64,000 nucleotides of DNA, from positions 744,001 to 808,000 of the forward strand of contig NZ_CP047936.1 in assembly GCF_014279975.1 (NCBI RefSeq), read 5' to 3'. Made by a program: the position numbers and the translations under genes. Below the pieces are notes generated by a model. The model searched no databases, was not told where the DNA came from, and was given only the letters and a program-made list of their open reading frames with translations. Of the stretch, positions 28,707 to 38,800 are shown one piece after another. Positions within the stretch are counted from its first letter, which is position 1. Each line of letters begins with the position of its first letter. The stretch comes from Synechococcus sp. BIOS-U3-1. GTDB taxonomy: Bacteria > Cyanobacteriota > Cyanobacteriia > PCC-6307 > Cyanobiaceae.

Positions 28707-29747
28707 TCAATTGTTTGCTGCGCTGATCAGTTGATGCTTGGCCTGAGCAAGTGTTTGTCTTGGTGTTTCGCCGAATTGACTTTGATAAGAGGCGGAAAAA
28801 TGCCCGCGACTGGTGAAGCCAAAGTGATTGGCAATGTCACCAATTTTGTTTAAACCTAATGACTTGCGAAGTTCATGGGATCTGAGTGCATAATTGACAT
28901 GCTCCAGACGGATAAGTCTTAGAAGTTCCATTGGTCCTTTTTGGAAATTTTCTTTACATCCTTGGATGAGAGTGCGTCTTGAGCTGAGCAGAATATTGCT
29001 GATTTCATCAAGCTTGAACGGTTCTGTGCTGTTTTCAAAGCCCCATTCAATTAATTCGCAAATGAGTTGTTGTCGTGGAGCGATTTTAAATGAGCCGAAC
29101 TGATTGCTTTTTGCATTTGTGAAAACCTCGAGCATCAGTGAAAAAATATTACTTGTGTGTAATGATCGCAGTTCTGTATTGTTTAACGGATTGTTGAGGT
29201 TCCAAGTCAGTTGACGAGAGATTGTGAAATATTGCTCTACGCTTAACTGTAGTGAATTGCTTTTGTGCAGACTATCTAGTAGCTCGAACTGTTCGTGCCG
29301 GGCTAGAAAATTGCTAAATTTTTTGGCTGATGTGATCGCAATGATGCTGGTTGAACCGGCTGTGAGTTGAAAATGACTTTCTTGAAGGTCAGGTTTGAAA
29401 CCGTGAAGAGAATAGGGTTTGATTGATCGACAAAACACCCGATGATCATCATGAATTCCGCTTGTTTCTAAGCTGAACGTAATTGAATCCGTTCCGCGCT
29501 CACCGTTCAGTAGAAGCAGCTGGTTGGTTTGGATGCTCAAGATGCTGAGATCTTGGAGGTGGGCTACAGAAAAATGCCCTTGAAGTCGACCTGGAGATAA
29601 TTGCAGAACATCAAAGCTTTTCCCCAGCCTGAGCAGTGCAGCTGCCAACTCGCTGGCACTGTTGAAGTCGGTGCTCCAGTTGAAGCTTGCGGACGTTGCC
29701 GAGGGAACGGCGAAGCGGCTGGTTGTTGTGCTTTGGGCTAGCACCAC
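28707..29747 (-). CDS. AraC-family transcriptional regulator 2
   Basis: A 346-residue paralogue of the preceding regulator. Conserved elements include the FDVLQLSPGRLQGHF region, QTNQLLLLNGERGTDSITFS and the DNA-binding segments LDEISNILLSSRRTLIQGCK and IGDIANHFGFTSRGHFSASY. The pair probably arose by duplication and then specialised. It lies divergent from the sulfotransferase gene (about 130 bp between starts), which could be a second target. The effector is unknown. Confidence 0.9.
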   Translation of the reverse strand: MVLAQSTTTSRFAVPSATSASFNWSTDFNSASELAAALLRLGKSFDVLQLSPGRLQGHFSVAHLQDLSILSIQTNQLLLLNGERGTDSITFSLETSGIHDDHRVFCRSIKPYSLHGFKPDLQESHFQLTAGSTSIIAITSAKKFSNFLARHEQFELLDSLHKSNSLQLSVEQYFTISRQLTWNLNNPLNNTELRSLHTSNIFSLMLEVFTNAKSNQFGSFKIAPRQQLICELIEWGFENSTEPFKLDEISNILLSSRRTLIQGCKENFQKGPMELLRLIRLEHVNYALRSHELRKSLGLNKIGDIANHFGFTSRGHFSASYQSQFGETPRQTLAQAKHQLISAANN

Positions 29748-29880
29748 GCCTTACACCTTCGGCAGCAATGTTGCAAATTATGCATAGGATGTGGTGGGTA
29801 TTGCGCTGCAGCGTGCAAAAAGCGTGAATTGCGAAACACTGCTGTTTCGCATGTGATGTTTTTCGATCACCAGCTACCAG

Positions 29881-30963
29881 TTGCTTTTGGGGGTGTTTTT
29901 GTCCATTTCCAGGCTTGCTGACGTGCTTGTCGCCGGAGGGTGCATTCGCCCCACCACGCTGCTCGCTGGATTAAGGCATGGCACGGTGTCTTTTAAGCGT
30001 TTACCCGTCGCCCTGCTGTTGACGGTCAGCGGTTTAGTGGTGGAACCATTTCCCTGGCTGCAATCCCTTCTGTTTCATCGCAGGGTTTTGGCTTGCGCTT
30101 GCCCTGATGATCCCGTGGTGGTGATTGGCCATTGGCGCAGTGGCACCACCTATTTGCATCAGTTGCTGGCGTCTGACCCCTGTGCTGCCACAGCTCGTAA
30201 CCAGTTCATCATTGCTCCCCAGGCAGCACTGATCCTGAAACCCTTGCTGAATCACTTCCTAAGGCATGTGATGACACAGCATCGACCCATCGATGCTGTG
30301 TCGTGGGGGCCTGATGATCCTCAGGAAGATGAGGTGGGTTTAGCTCGCCTCACCATGGACACTCACATGGCTGGGATTGCTTTTCCTCAGCACTATCCGA
30401 GGCATTTTCGTCGCACAGTGCTGCATAGTTCAGCTCAATTTGAGCGACACCTGTTGCATTTCACGCGGCTTACTTGGCTGTATGAGGGGGCTGGGAAAAC
30501 ACACCTGGTGATTAAAAATTCTGTGCACACAGCTCGGATTGCGTTGCTGCTGCGTTTGTTTCCGCGTGCACGTTTTGTGTATCTGTACCGCCGACCGTTG
30601 GATTCGGTTCGTTCGTTGGTGCAAGTGAAGCAGCGTTTGGCTCACTTAGTAGGACTTCAATTGCCTCTATCCAGCCTCCAGCAAGTGGAGGAAACAGCGG
30701 CGGCCCATGACCAATTGCAGGAAGCCTATGAGCGCTCCAAACATTTGATTCCTTCTGGACAATTGCTCGAAGTTGATTACGACGATCTTGTTCAGTCGCC
30801 TCATGTCACTCTGCAGCGGATCTATCGCTCACTTGGGATCACTGGATGGGGAACAGCGCGTACTGCGATTGAGGCCAGTATTGCCAAGAGCCAGACGTAT
30901 CAAGCCGAACCTGTTGTCTTGGAGCTGGAGGCTGAGCAGCGTCTCAAAGCACTGCTCAGCTGA
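29881..30963 (+). CDS. PAPS-dependent sulfotransferase
   Basis: A 360-residue sulfotransferase that would move sulfate from PAPS to an acceptor hydroxyl or amine. The 5'-phosphosulfate loop is VVIGHWRSGTTYLHQLL (residues 80-96). The 3'-phosphate site is YLYRRPLDSVRS (235-245), and KNSVHTARI (212-220) is the usual middle segment. The start is TTG 29881; alternatives downstream would shorten a hydrophobic N-terminal helix. It is the only sulfate-adding enzyme in an island with two sulfate-removing ones. Confidence 0.88.
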   Translation: MLLGVFLSISRLADVLVAGGCIRPTTLLAGLRHGTVSFKRLPVALLLTVSGLVVEPFPWLQSLLFHRRVLACACPDDPVVVIGHWRSGTTYLHQLLASDPCAATARNQFIIAPQAALILKPLLNHFLRHVMTQHRPIDAVSWGPDDPQEDEVGLARLTMDTHMAGIAFPQHYPRHFRRTVLHSSAQFERHLLHFTRLTWLYEGAGKTHLVIKNSVHTARIALLLRLFPRARFVYLYRRPLDSVRSLVQVKQRLAHLVGLQLPLSSLQQVEETAAAHDQLQEAYERSKHLIPSGQLLEVDYDDLVQSPHVTLQRIYRSLGITGWGTARTAIEASIAKSQTYQAEPVVLELEAEQRLKALLS

Positions 30964-30977
30964 GCCGGTTTTGTCAC

Positions 30978-31961
30978 CTACTGACCGAACGCCACCTGAC
31001 AAGCAGCATTGAGCAGCTGGGCTTCGTTGCCGTTACCGGGCGTTCCACCATTGAATGTTCCTTGCCTGCAATCGGCGTAGAACCTTGCTGTGGAGTCGCC
31101 GTTGTCGGCTTCAAATGTCACTGTGTCACCGGTGGCAGTGACGCTCGGGTAGTAAAGGGAGTACTCCGAGTCGGGCACAGTGATGTAACTCACTTCGTTG
31201 CTCTGGGCTGTGTTGACCAAGCTGTTGATCACTCCGAAAGTGGCCATGCTTGCAACGCCCCAGGCCGCTGCCCGGCCTGGGTACCAGCCCCAGTTGTTGT
31301 AGTAGGACCCGCCATACCAACCGCTGTTCCAGGGTCGGTTGTTGTACCAGTTGTTTCCGCTGTACCAACCATTGCCGTAGCGATCCCAGTTGTTGATCGC
31401 GTCGCGCCGAGTGTTTGAGCGGTTATTGAACCGGTCTGAGCGGTTGCCCTGGCGTGTATCGAAGCGGTCGTTGCGACTGTTCTGGCGGTTGGAGCTGTTG
31501 TCCCGCACCTGACCCTGGCGATTGCTTCGGGTGCCCTGCCGGTTGCTCTGACGATTGGTGCTGTTGGTGCGTGCCTGGCCCTGGCGGTTGCTCCGGGTGC
31601 CCTGCCGGTTGCTCTGGCGATTGGTGCTGTTGGTGCGCGCCTGCCCCTGGCGATTGCTTCGGGTGGTCTGCCTGCTGCCCGAGCGGCTGCCCGATCGACT
31701 GCCGCTGTAGTTGCTGAAGCCAGTGCGGCCACCACTTCTGGAACTGCTGCGGGAACTGCTGCGTGAGCCACCACGTGAGCCACCGCGAGAGCCGCCCCCC
31801 CCGCCGCGACGTTGGGCCAGCTGGATGTCCTCAGTTGCGCTCGGGGTGGCTGCTGATTCAGTACCGATGGCTGCCAGACCTGCTGCTGGTTGTAGTGCCA
31901 GAACCAGACCCAGCAGGCCGGCAAGACGACGTCTGGAGGATCGGCGAGTGTTGATTGTCAT
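30978..31961 (-). CDS. Secreted low-complexity Arg/Ser/Asn/Gln repeat protein
   Basis: A 327-residue exported protein. The signal peptide ends near residue 31 (LALQPAAGLAA). After AQRRGGGGGSRGGSRGG come Ser/Arg runs, then a repeat of about 22 residues built on RSNRQGQARTNSTNRQSNRQ, seen twice in near-perfect form and once degenerate (residues 100-160). A Trp/Tyr/Asn-rich stretch follows, then a small globular C-terminal domain with two Cys (DCRQGTF, NAACQVAF). The basic middle suggests binding of acidic polysaccharide (inference). ATGA overlap with the upstream gene indicates coupling. Confidence 0.8.
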   Translation of the reverse strand: MTINTRRSSRRRLAGLLGLVLALQPAAGLAAIGTESAATPSATEDIQLAQRRGGGGGSRGGSRGGSRSSSRSSSRSGGRTGFSNYSGSRSGSRSGSRQTTRSNRQGQARTNSTNRQSNRQGTRSNRQGQARTNSTNRQSNRQGTRSNRQGQVRDNSSNRQNSRNDRFDTRQGNRSDRFNNRSNTRRDAINNWDRYGNGWYSGNNWYNNRPWNSGWYGGSYYNNWGWYPGRAAAWGVASMATFGVINSLVNTAQSNEVSYITVPDSEYSLYYPSVTATGDTVTFEADNGDSTARFYADCRQGTFNGGTPGNGNEAQLLNAACQVAFGQ

Positions 31962-32455
31962 TGTCTGATGGCCTCCTTCAGTCGATTACAGCCGTTGTCG
32001 AAACACGCCACATCCACGCGGCCATTGGCAGCAAAGACCATTCCCACCTTGGTACGGCCTTGCATGGCATCACCGCTGCCGACCAACACATCGGCGAGAT
32101 ATTTGGTGTTGTTCACGCAGAAGGTTTGGTTGTTGAAACAGAGCTCCTCTGCCTTGAAATCGATTGTTGCGTTCTTGACCGAGCTCCATGGTTTCGTGTT
32201 GCTGGCTCGGCCTTCGATACGCACATAGGGATCATCGATCACGCGATAACTCACGCTCTGAGATCCAAAGGTGTGGACGTATTCAGTGGTGTCGTCGACA
32301 TTGGATGCCACGACAGTGCAGGAGTGGGTTTGACCTGCGCTTCTGCAGGTGGTTTCCAGGGTGTATAGCTCCTGGGCCACCGCTGCGGATGCGCTGAGGC
32401 TGCCGAGCAAGACCGTCAGGCCCGTCAGCACCCTGCAGCGAAAGAGGCTGTGCAT
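31958..32455 (-). CDS. Secreted hypothetical protein with multiple cysteines, 165 aa
   Basis: Signal peptide at residues 1-28 (LLGSLSASAAVAQ|ELY). The mature domain carries six Cys (TTCRSAGQTHSCTV, ELCFNNQTFCVNN, VACFDNGCNRL), likely three disulfides in the periplasm. The family is not recognised. The stop overlaps the start of the next gene by 4 bp, so the two secreted proteins are probably made together. Confidence 0.8.
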   Translation of the reverse strand: MHSLFRCRVLTGLTVLLGSLSASAAVAQELYTLETTCRSAGQTHSCTVVASNVDDTTEYVHTFGSQSVSYRVIDDPYVRIEGRASNTKPWSSVKNATIDFKAEELCFNNQTFCVNNTKYLADVLVGSGDAMQGRTKVGMVFAANGRVDVACFDNGCNRLKEAIRQ

Positions 32456-32569
32456 GGGTGTAGGGGGTCGCGGAGAATTTCAATCCTCCATTTCGACACC
32501 ATGACCATGAATGGCTCACTAGGCCGTGGTTCTGCCTGATCGGGATCAGGTCGGCTGTTCAGAGGTACC

Positions 32570-32869
32570 TTGGCGCTGTTGATTCTTCCCTCTGTTGTGC
32601 TCCGCCCCGTCGTTGTTGCGTTGGTGCTTTTGCTCTCGTCTGCCGGTTCTGTTCATGCCCTGGAGGACTGCAGCCTGATCAAGCGGCTGATGAACACACT
32701 TGGTGCCTCAATGGCCCGGAATCGGATGCTGATTGCAGCGTCGCAACAGACCGGCGACAACAAGGTCCAGGCTGAGGAGGCGAGTGAATTGCTCTCGCGT
32801 CAGACCCGCAATTACCGCGATTTGAGAGAGGACTATGAACGCAACCGGTGTGGTCGTGACTGGGAATGA
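32570..32869 (+). CDS. Small secreted hypothetical protein, 99 aa
   Basis: TTG start at 32570; GTG 32597 would also keep the signal peptide (VVALVLLLSSAGSVHA|LEDC). The mature part is a helical, Arg/Glu-rich domain with Cys near each end (DCSLI, NRCGRDW). It is divergent from the secreted pair. It overlaps the following gene by 35 bp in another frame. Confidence 0.6.
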   Translation: MALLILPSVVLRPVVVALVLLLSSAGSVHALEDCSLIKRLMNTLGASMARNRMLIAASQQTGDNKVQAEEASELLSRQTRNYRDLREDYERNRCGRDWE

Positions 32870-33128
32870 TGCACAGGCAAAGCGCCGTCAGCGACTGCAT
32901 GAGCTGCTGCTCACGTTGATTGCTCGACAGGATGACCTGGAGCTGATGGATGCCGACGGACCCTCCGGACTGACCAGCTCTGGCGCTGGTGAGGGACCAG
33001 CGGAAGCGGCGCGCTGGTTGGATCGGAATCGGCGGGTGTTGCAGCATTACCAATCACTGGTGCGCACAGCGGTGACCTTCGACGCCCTGTTGGATGCCGA
33101 GCAGGTTCTGCCCTCTAGGGAGATCTGA
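32835..33128 (+). CDS. Small hypothetical protein, 97 aa
   Basis: ATG 32835 opens inside the end of the previous gene. The product is a soluble helical protein (RRQRLHELLLTLIARQDDLE, then AARWLDRNRRVLQHYQSLVR). No family is recognised. The overlap suggests the pair is co-translated; it lies 70 bp upstream of the GH116 gene. Confidence 0.58.
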   Translation: MNATGVVVTGNDAQAKRRQRLHELLLTLIARQDDLELMDADGPSGLTSSGAGEGPAEAARWLDRNRRVLQHYQSLVRTAVTFDALLDAEQVLPSREI

Positions 33129-33197
33129 GCTAAATCGATCTGGTGATGAGCACAGACGGTCCAGGTCTGGCAGGCTGGGTCGACTTTCCGCCTTTCC

Positions 33198-35696
33198 ATG
33201 GCTCGGTTTGGACTGACTGCTCTGCGTTCGCTGCTGCGTCGCAGTCCCCGTCCTGAAGCCTGGAGTGCTCCGCAGGCCAGCTGGAGTTGGCCCTTTGGAC
33301 TGAACTGGGATCAGCCCTATACGGTCCGTTATGCCAGCAATCTCGATGACGGCCCCAATCACGGCATGCCGCTGGGTGGCTTCGGGGCTGGCTGCATCGG
33401 CAGGGCTCCCGATGGCAACGTCAACCTCTGGCATCTCGATGGCGGTGAGCACTGGTTTGGTGTGCTGCCCGACTGTCAGTTCGCTTTGTTTGAAGACAAC
33501 GGCAGTACCAAACGCGCCCATGCCCTGGCGGTGAAGCCGCAGGTGGATGCCTCCAGACCGGAGGCGGCTGCTCCACTTCAGGCCTGGGACTGGTACCCCG
33601 CCAGCACGCCGGAGCGCAGCACGGGTACCTACGCCGCCCGCTATCCACTTAGTTGGACGCAGTACGACGGCGTTTACGACGCCGATGTGCGTTGTGAAGC
33701 CTTCAGTCCGATTCTTCCTGGCGATTACCAGCGCACCAGTTATCCGGTGGCCGTGTTCGTGTGGACCTTGCGAAACCCCACCAAAAAACCGCTCGATCTT
33801 TCGCTGATGCTGAGCTGGCGCAACAGCTGCGGTTGGTTCACCAACACCGATGCTTCCGCTGAGGTGCATTTCCGCGATGACGGCAGCCCGGAGCACAACT
33901 ACGCCCCTGCGATTGGCCGCAGCGAGGGTCAACGCAACCGTTATGTTGACGACGGCAAGTTGCGGGGGGTGCTTCTCGAAGGCAATGTCTCCGCTCCGAT
34001 CGCTGAAGGCGAAGGGCAGTGGTGCATCGCCACCACTGAGCAAACAGGTGTGAGCATTCAACGCTGCAGCCGCTGGAATCCTGCGGGTGACGGCAGTGAG
34101 CTGTGGAACAGCTTCAGCGATGACGGCTCGATCCCCAACAGCAACAATGATCGGCACAGTGGCAGCGATGATCCACTCAGTGCAGCCCTGGCGGTTCGTT
34201 GTCAGCTAGCTCCCGGGGAGAGCATCGAGATCCCTGTGGTGATCAGCTGGGATCTACCGGTGACGGCCTTTGCGACCGGCAGCAAAGCCCTGCGTCGTTA
34301 CACCGATTTCTTTGGCACTGGTGGCAACCAGGCCGCGGCGATTGTCGCCGAAGCACTGCGTGACTGGAAGCAGTGGAGGGCTCAGATCGACGCCTGGCAG
34401 CAGCCGGTGCTGCAGCGAAGTGAGCTGCCCGAGTCGTTGAGGATGGCGCTGTTCAATGAGCTCTACGACCTCTGCAGTGGCGGCAGCCTCTGGAGTGCGG
34501 CATCACCGGAAGATCCCCACGGTCGCTTCGGCGTACTCGAGTGCCTCGACTACGCCTGGTATGAAAGCCTGGATGTGCGCCTGTACGGCTCCTTTGCCTT
34601 GCTGCAACTATGGCCGGAGCTGGATAAATCGGTGCTGCGTAGCTTCGCGCGGGCCATCCCTGCTGCGGATGCCACCCAACGACCGATCGGTTGGTATTTC
34701 ACCCAGGGCAAGGGCCGGGTGGAAGCTGATCGCAAGGTGAAGGGCGCAACCCCGCATGATCTCGGCGCCCCTAATGAGCAGCCCTGGGATGCCACGAACT
34801 ACACCGCCTATCAAGACTGCAATCTCTGGAAGGATCTCGGCAGTGATTTTGTGCTGCAGGTGTGGCGCACCTACAAGCTTGCTCCCAATGGCGAAGATCT
34901 AAGTTTTCTGGCGGAGTGCTGGCCTGCGGCGGTGGAAGCGCTGCGCTATTTAAAAACCTTTGATGTGAATAACGACGGCCTCCCCGATAATGGCGGAGCA
35001 CCGGATCAGACCTTCGACGACTGGCCTTTGAAGGGTGTGAGTGCCTATTGCGGTGCGCTCTGGATCGCTGCTTTGGAGGCGGCGTTGGCGATTGCTCAGA
35101 CGTTGCAGCTCAAAACTGGATTGGAGACTTCCGCCGAACAGCATGAATTCGGTGGCTGGCTGGAGCAATCGCGCAGCAATTTCGACAAGTTGCTCTGGAA
35201 CGGCGAGTTTTACGACATCGATGCCGAGAGCGGCACGCCGGTGGTGATGGCCGATCAACTCTGTGGTGATTTTTATGCCCGCTTGCTTGGCCTAGAGCCT
35301 GTGGTGAGTGAAGTGAATAGCCGCAGCACGCTCAAGGCGGTGAAAGAAGCCTGCTTTGAAAAATTTGAAGGCGGAACCTTGGGTGTGGCCAATGGGTTGC
35401 GCCGCGATGGCACGCCACTGGATCCCAACGGCACCCATCCACTGGAGGTGTGGACCGGCATCAACTTCGGCATTGCCAGTTATTTCCAGCTGATGGGTGA
35501 AGCTCAGACAGCGGAAGCGATCTGCTCAGCGGTTGTGAATCAGGTTTATTCAGGCGGGTTGCAGTTCCGAACGCCTGAAGCCATCACTGCGGTGAATACC
35601 TTCCGTGCTTGCCATTACCTGCGTGCGATGGCGATCTGGGGGTTGTGGGCAACGCAGACAGAATGGCAAGTGATTCCTGGTGCCGAGAGAGGCTGA
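33198..35696 (+). CDS. GH116-family glucosylceramidase/beta-glucosidase-like protein
   Basis: An 832-residue protein of the non-lysosomal glucosylceramidase (GBA2, GH116) type. The N-terminal beta domain shows the family opening GMPLGGFGAGCIGRAPDGNV. The catalytic (alpha/alpha)6 barrel begins near residue 400. By family comparison the nucleophile is Glu456 in DYAWYESLDVRLYGS and the acid/base is Asp603 in GGAPDQTFDDW, both present. No signal peptide, so a cytoplasmic substrate such as glucosylglycerol or a glucolipid is plausible (inference). Length is normal for the family. Confidence 0.9.
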   Translation: MARFGLTALRSLLRRSPRPEAWSAPQASWSWPFGLNWDQPYTVRYASNLDDGPNHGMPLGGFGAGCIGRAPDGNVNLWHLDGGEHWFGVLPDCQFALFEDNGSTKRAHALAVKPQVDASRPEAAAPLQAWDWYPASTPERSTGTYAARYPLSWTQYDGVYDADVRCEAFSPILPGDYQRTSYPVAVFVWTLRNPTKKPLDLSLMLSWRNSCGWFTNTDASAEVHFRDDGSPEHNYAPAIGRSEGQRNRYVDDGKLRGVLLEGNVSAPIAEGEGQWCIATTEQTGVSIQRCSRWNPAGDGSELWNSFSDDGSIPNSNNDRHSGSDDPLSAALAVRCQLAPGESIEIPVVISWDLPVTAFATGSKALRRYTDFFGTGGNQAAAIVAEALRDWKQWRAQIDAWQQPVLQRSELPESLRMALFNELYDLCSGGSLWSAASPEDPHGRFGVLECLDYAWYESLDVRLYGSFALLQLWPELDKSVLRSFARAIPAADATQRPIGWYFTQGKGRVEADRKVKGATPHDLGAPNEQPWDATNYTAYQDCNLWKDLGSDFVLQVWRTYKLAPNGEDLSFLAECWPAAVEALRYLKTFDVNNDGLPDNGGAPDQTFDDWPLKGVSAYCGALWIAALEAALAIAQTLQLKTGLETSAEQHEFGGWLEQSRSNFDKLLWNGEFYDIDAESGTPVVMADQLCGDFYARLLGLEPVVSEVNSRSTLKAVKEACFEKFEGGTLGVANGLRRDGTPLDPNGTHPLEVWTGINFGIASYFQLMGEAQTAEAICSAVVNQVYSGGLQFRTPEAITAVNTFRACHYLRAMAIWGLWATQTEWQVIPGAERG

Positions 35697-35899
35697 TAGA
35701 GCTTCTTGTTGAGCCAGCTAAGGAATCGGATAGGCGTTAGCCAGATCAGCATTGTTTCTGCTGTGGCATAGACCCAAGAAAACCCCAAAGCTTGATTTGG
35801 TGCAAAAAGTGCACTATTGGGGTCATCAGCCTGTTGTAAAGCAAGTTTTTTGATTGTAGGTCGACTAGAAGATTCAAACGGTTTGTCAGTTTTAAGGCC

Positions 35900-38800
35900 T
35901 TGTCATCTTTCACTGTCAAATCTCCTTGGATGCTCGCAGCACTACTGTTTTGTGCATTCGCCGCGGATTCATCGAAAGCTTTTGCGCAAGATAAGAAGCC
36001 TATTAATTTTCCAGAAGGGCAAGAAGTTCCTCTGCCTGGTCCGGATACAGGAACTGACACTGTTACGTTGTGGCAATTGCCTGATGAATACAAGGCAATC
36101 CTTGAAACTGATAGTGGAGAATTGTATGGTATTTATTATTCAGCCTGGTCGAATCCCAAAGATAATAACCCTGGTGTATCTGCTACACAATGGGTTGAAG
36201 ACGCGAATGATACCAATGTTCCCTGGGCAGGTATAGACAATGCTGATTTAGCCCAAGAGTTGTCGATCAAATATTTTGAACAGAATGGTTCCTTGATGGA
36301 ATCAGCTTGCGATCAAAACGCAAATGGTTCCAATACTTCTTGTGTTGATGGAGTGCAAAATTTATATCTCTATGGTTACTGGAATGGGGGTGGATTCGCT
36401 TCTTGGACAGGTGATCAGAGTGCGCAAGCTAGGCCCAACAATGATGGAAAAAATAAGTATCAAATTAATTACTATTGGAATGGAAAACTTTTTACAACAC
36501 CCAAAACAGGTGACGACCTTAGGATTCAAGCATTTGCAGGTTGTAAGCTCAGTGAGCAGGGAACAATTAGCTCTGGCAAGACAGTTCCGTCCTCTGCCTT
36601 AGCCCCAGAGCAAGATTGTGAACGTGGCGTCGCTTCTGTTTTTGAAGGAGGAACTCTTGAGGCAGTTGAGCAGGCTGTAGATCTAGATGAAAATTTTGCT
36701 GTGCGCTATGGGCTGTCTGATCAGGACACTGATATAGGCGGAACGATTGATAATAATGGCCTGAATTTAATGTTTACTGGTCGCTTTGATTCAGTTGGAG
36801 ATGGAGCAGATGGCAAGTTGACGTTTACTGGTTCAGGATCATCAACCATTAAGAATCAAGCTGCGTTGCGCGGTGATCTTGTTATTGAGGAAGGCAGCCT
36901 AACAATGACCACTCCGTCATCGTTGTTTGGCCAGATAGCTTCAGACAGTCCTGGCGTGGGCAATCTCAGACTGATTCCGACACCTCTCAGATTTGAAGAT
37001 GGCAATAACAGCATTACGGTGAAATCTGGATCATTTCTTCGCGTTGCAGGGGATGATTTGCAAAACGGATTTGGTCCCCGTACTCCTGGAAATAGCGATG
37101 AACCAATTAATGGAGACGGGAACCGACGATCACCAGTGATTTCACTGGGAGATGGTGATGACATCCTAAATATCGACGAAGGTGGTCTATTGGTGGCCAG
37201 CTATGTGGGCATGTTGCCGTCAGAATATGAACTTTATAAAAATAACTGTAAAGAAGGCAGCGATCCATCCACTTGCTATCGAGCAATCCCGCAGATTGAT
37301 TTTGGAAAAGGTGCTGATACGATCATCAATAATGGTGTGATTGCAGGGCCTGGAGAAAGTCCTACCGGTAATTCTTTAGAAATTCATTTACGTGGTGGTA
37401 ACGATAAAGTTATCAATAATGGTTATGTAGGCTGCCTTACTGGGGGAGCAGACGAAGGAGGCTGGAATGGTTTCAAAGGCGAGAATACATGTGAAGGGGC
37501 ATCATCACTAGCAGCAGGACAACTTGAGAGCAGTAAGGATTTAAATCGTAACTACAACGTTAGTTTTCAATTTGAGGGTGGAGATGATGTTTATGAAAAT
37601 TATGGTTATCAGCGTGGTGCTGTCAATATGGGTGGTGGAAATGATGAACTGATTTCAATAGGTGGTATTCGTGGAGCAATCACCATGGGTGCTGGTAATG
37701 ATATTCTGAAAATCGAAGCCAATGATTCTTGGAATGGCAGCGGTATTGTTGATGACTGGATTAATTTAGGAAATAGTCGTTTGACAGATAGTAGTAGCAC
37801 TTCCGATACCAATCAATTAAGGCTTATCGGTGATGCCGTTATTTCGTTTCGTAACTCGCTCGGTTTCAGCAGTGATCAATGTGGAACTAAATCTGGATCA
37901 TCGGGTGGTTATGGCTGTCGTTGGGGGGACAATGGCTCTGGAGATTATGGATATAACTATCTTGCTGTATCTGGCAGCCAAGGCAGAGATCAAATTGTTG
38001 TTTCAACTGATTCAGTAGCTGGTACCTCTTCTACCTTGAAAACTAATCAGGGAGCTCAAATTTGGGGTTCCGTTGATCTCGGCGGCTCAAATGATTCGCT
38101 TTTTCTTGAGTCCGGCACCCACTTAGACCTTGTGGGTGATTTGGATATGGGCTCTGGTGATTCTCAGTCAATCACTATTGGTGAAGATGCTGATCTGTCT
38201 GTTCGAGCGATCAAAGGAAGCAATGTTGATCTTTCCATTACCGGTACGGCCACACTGGGTGGTGATCCGGTTCTCGGAGTTTTTGATTCAGAGACCCCTG
38301 CTGCTCTGAAGAAAGGAAATACTCTCAGCACCTATAAAGGAACAACATCGATCAATGAAGCTGGAACCCTAAGAACTGGTCAAGCATGGAGTTTAAGTTC
38401 TCAATCCATTCATCAAGTCGATGGAACTTTGAAACTAGGCGATAATACAGCGAGAGAAGATCAAGAGATTGGAGAGCTGACTGGCTCAGGTTTGGTGGTT
38501 TTGGACAATAACTCCCATCTTTATTACGGTGGCTTGGACGGTGATGTTCAGTTCTCAGGTACAAGTGAAGGCAATGGTTCCTTGGTGAAAGCAGGATCTG
38601 GAACAACAACCTTTTCTGGTGAATTTTCTCACACTGGGTTTACCAAGGTACATGGCGGAACATTATTGATCTCAGCAGGTGGCGTATTAAATCCGTCTTC
38701 AACCGTTATTCTTGGAGGCCAGGCAGGGACACTTGATTTAGCTGGTACCACTCAATCCGTCGATAAAATAAAGCTTTGGAATGGAAAACAGGGCACTCTC

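Noticed and set aside
31454..31717. Cys/Gly-rich plus-strand frame and repeats that look like a short-repeat array
   Set aside because: The periodicity comes from the 22-residue protein repeat on the minus strand; repeats are directly adjacent without spacers, so it is not CRISPR.
33054..34157. A 367-residue minus-strand frame opposite the GH116 gene
   Set aside because: Long antisense frames are common in high-GC genes; the plus strand holds the conserved glycosidase.
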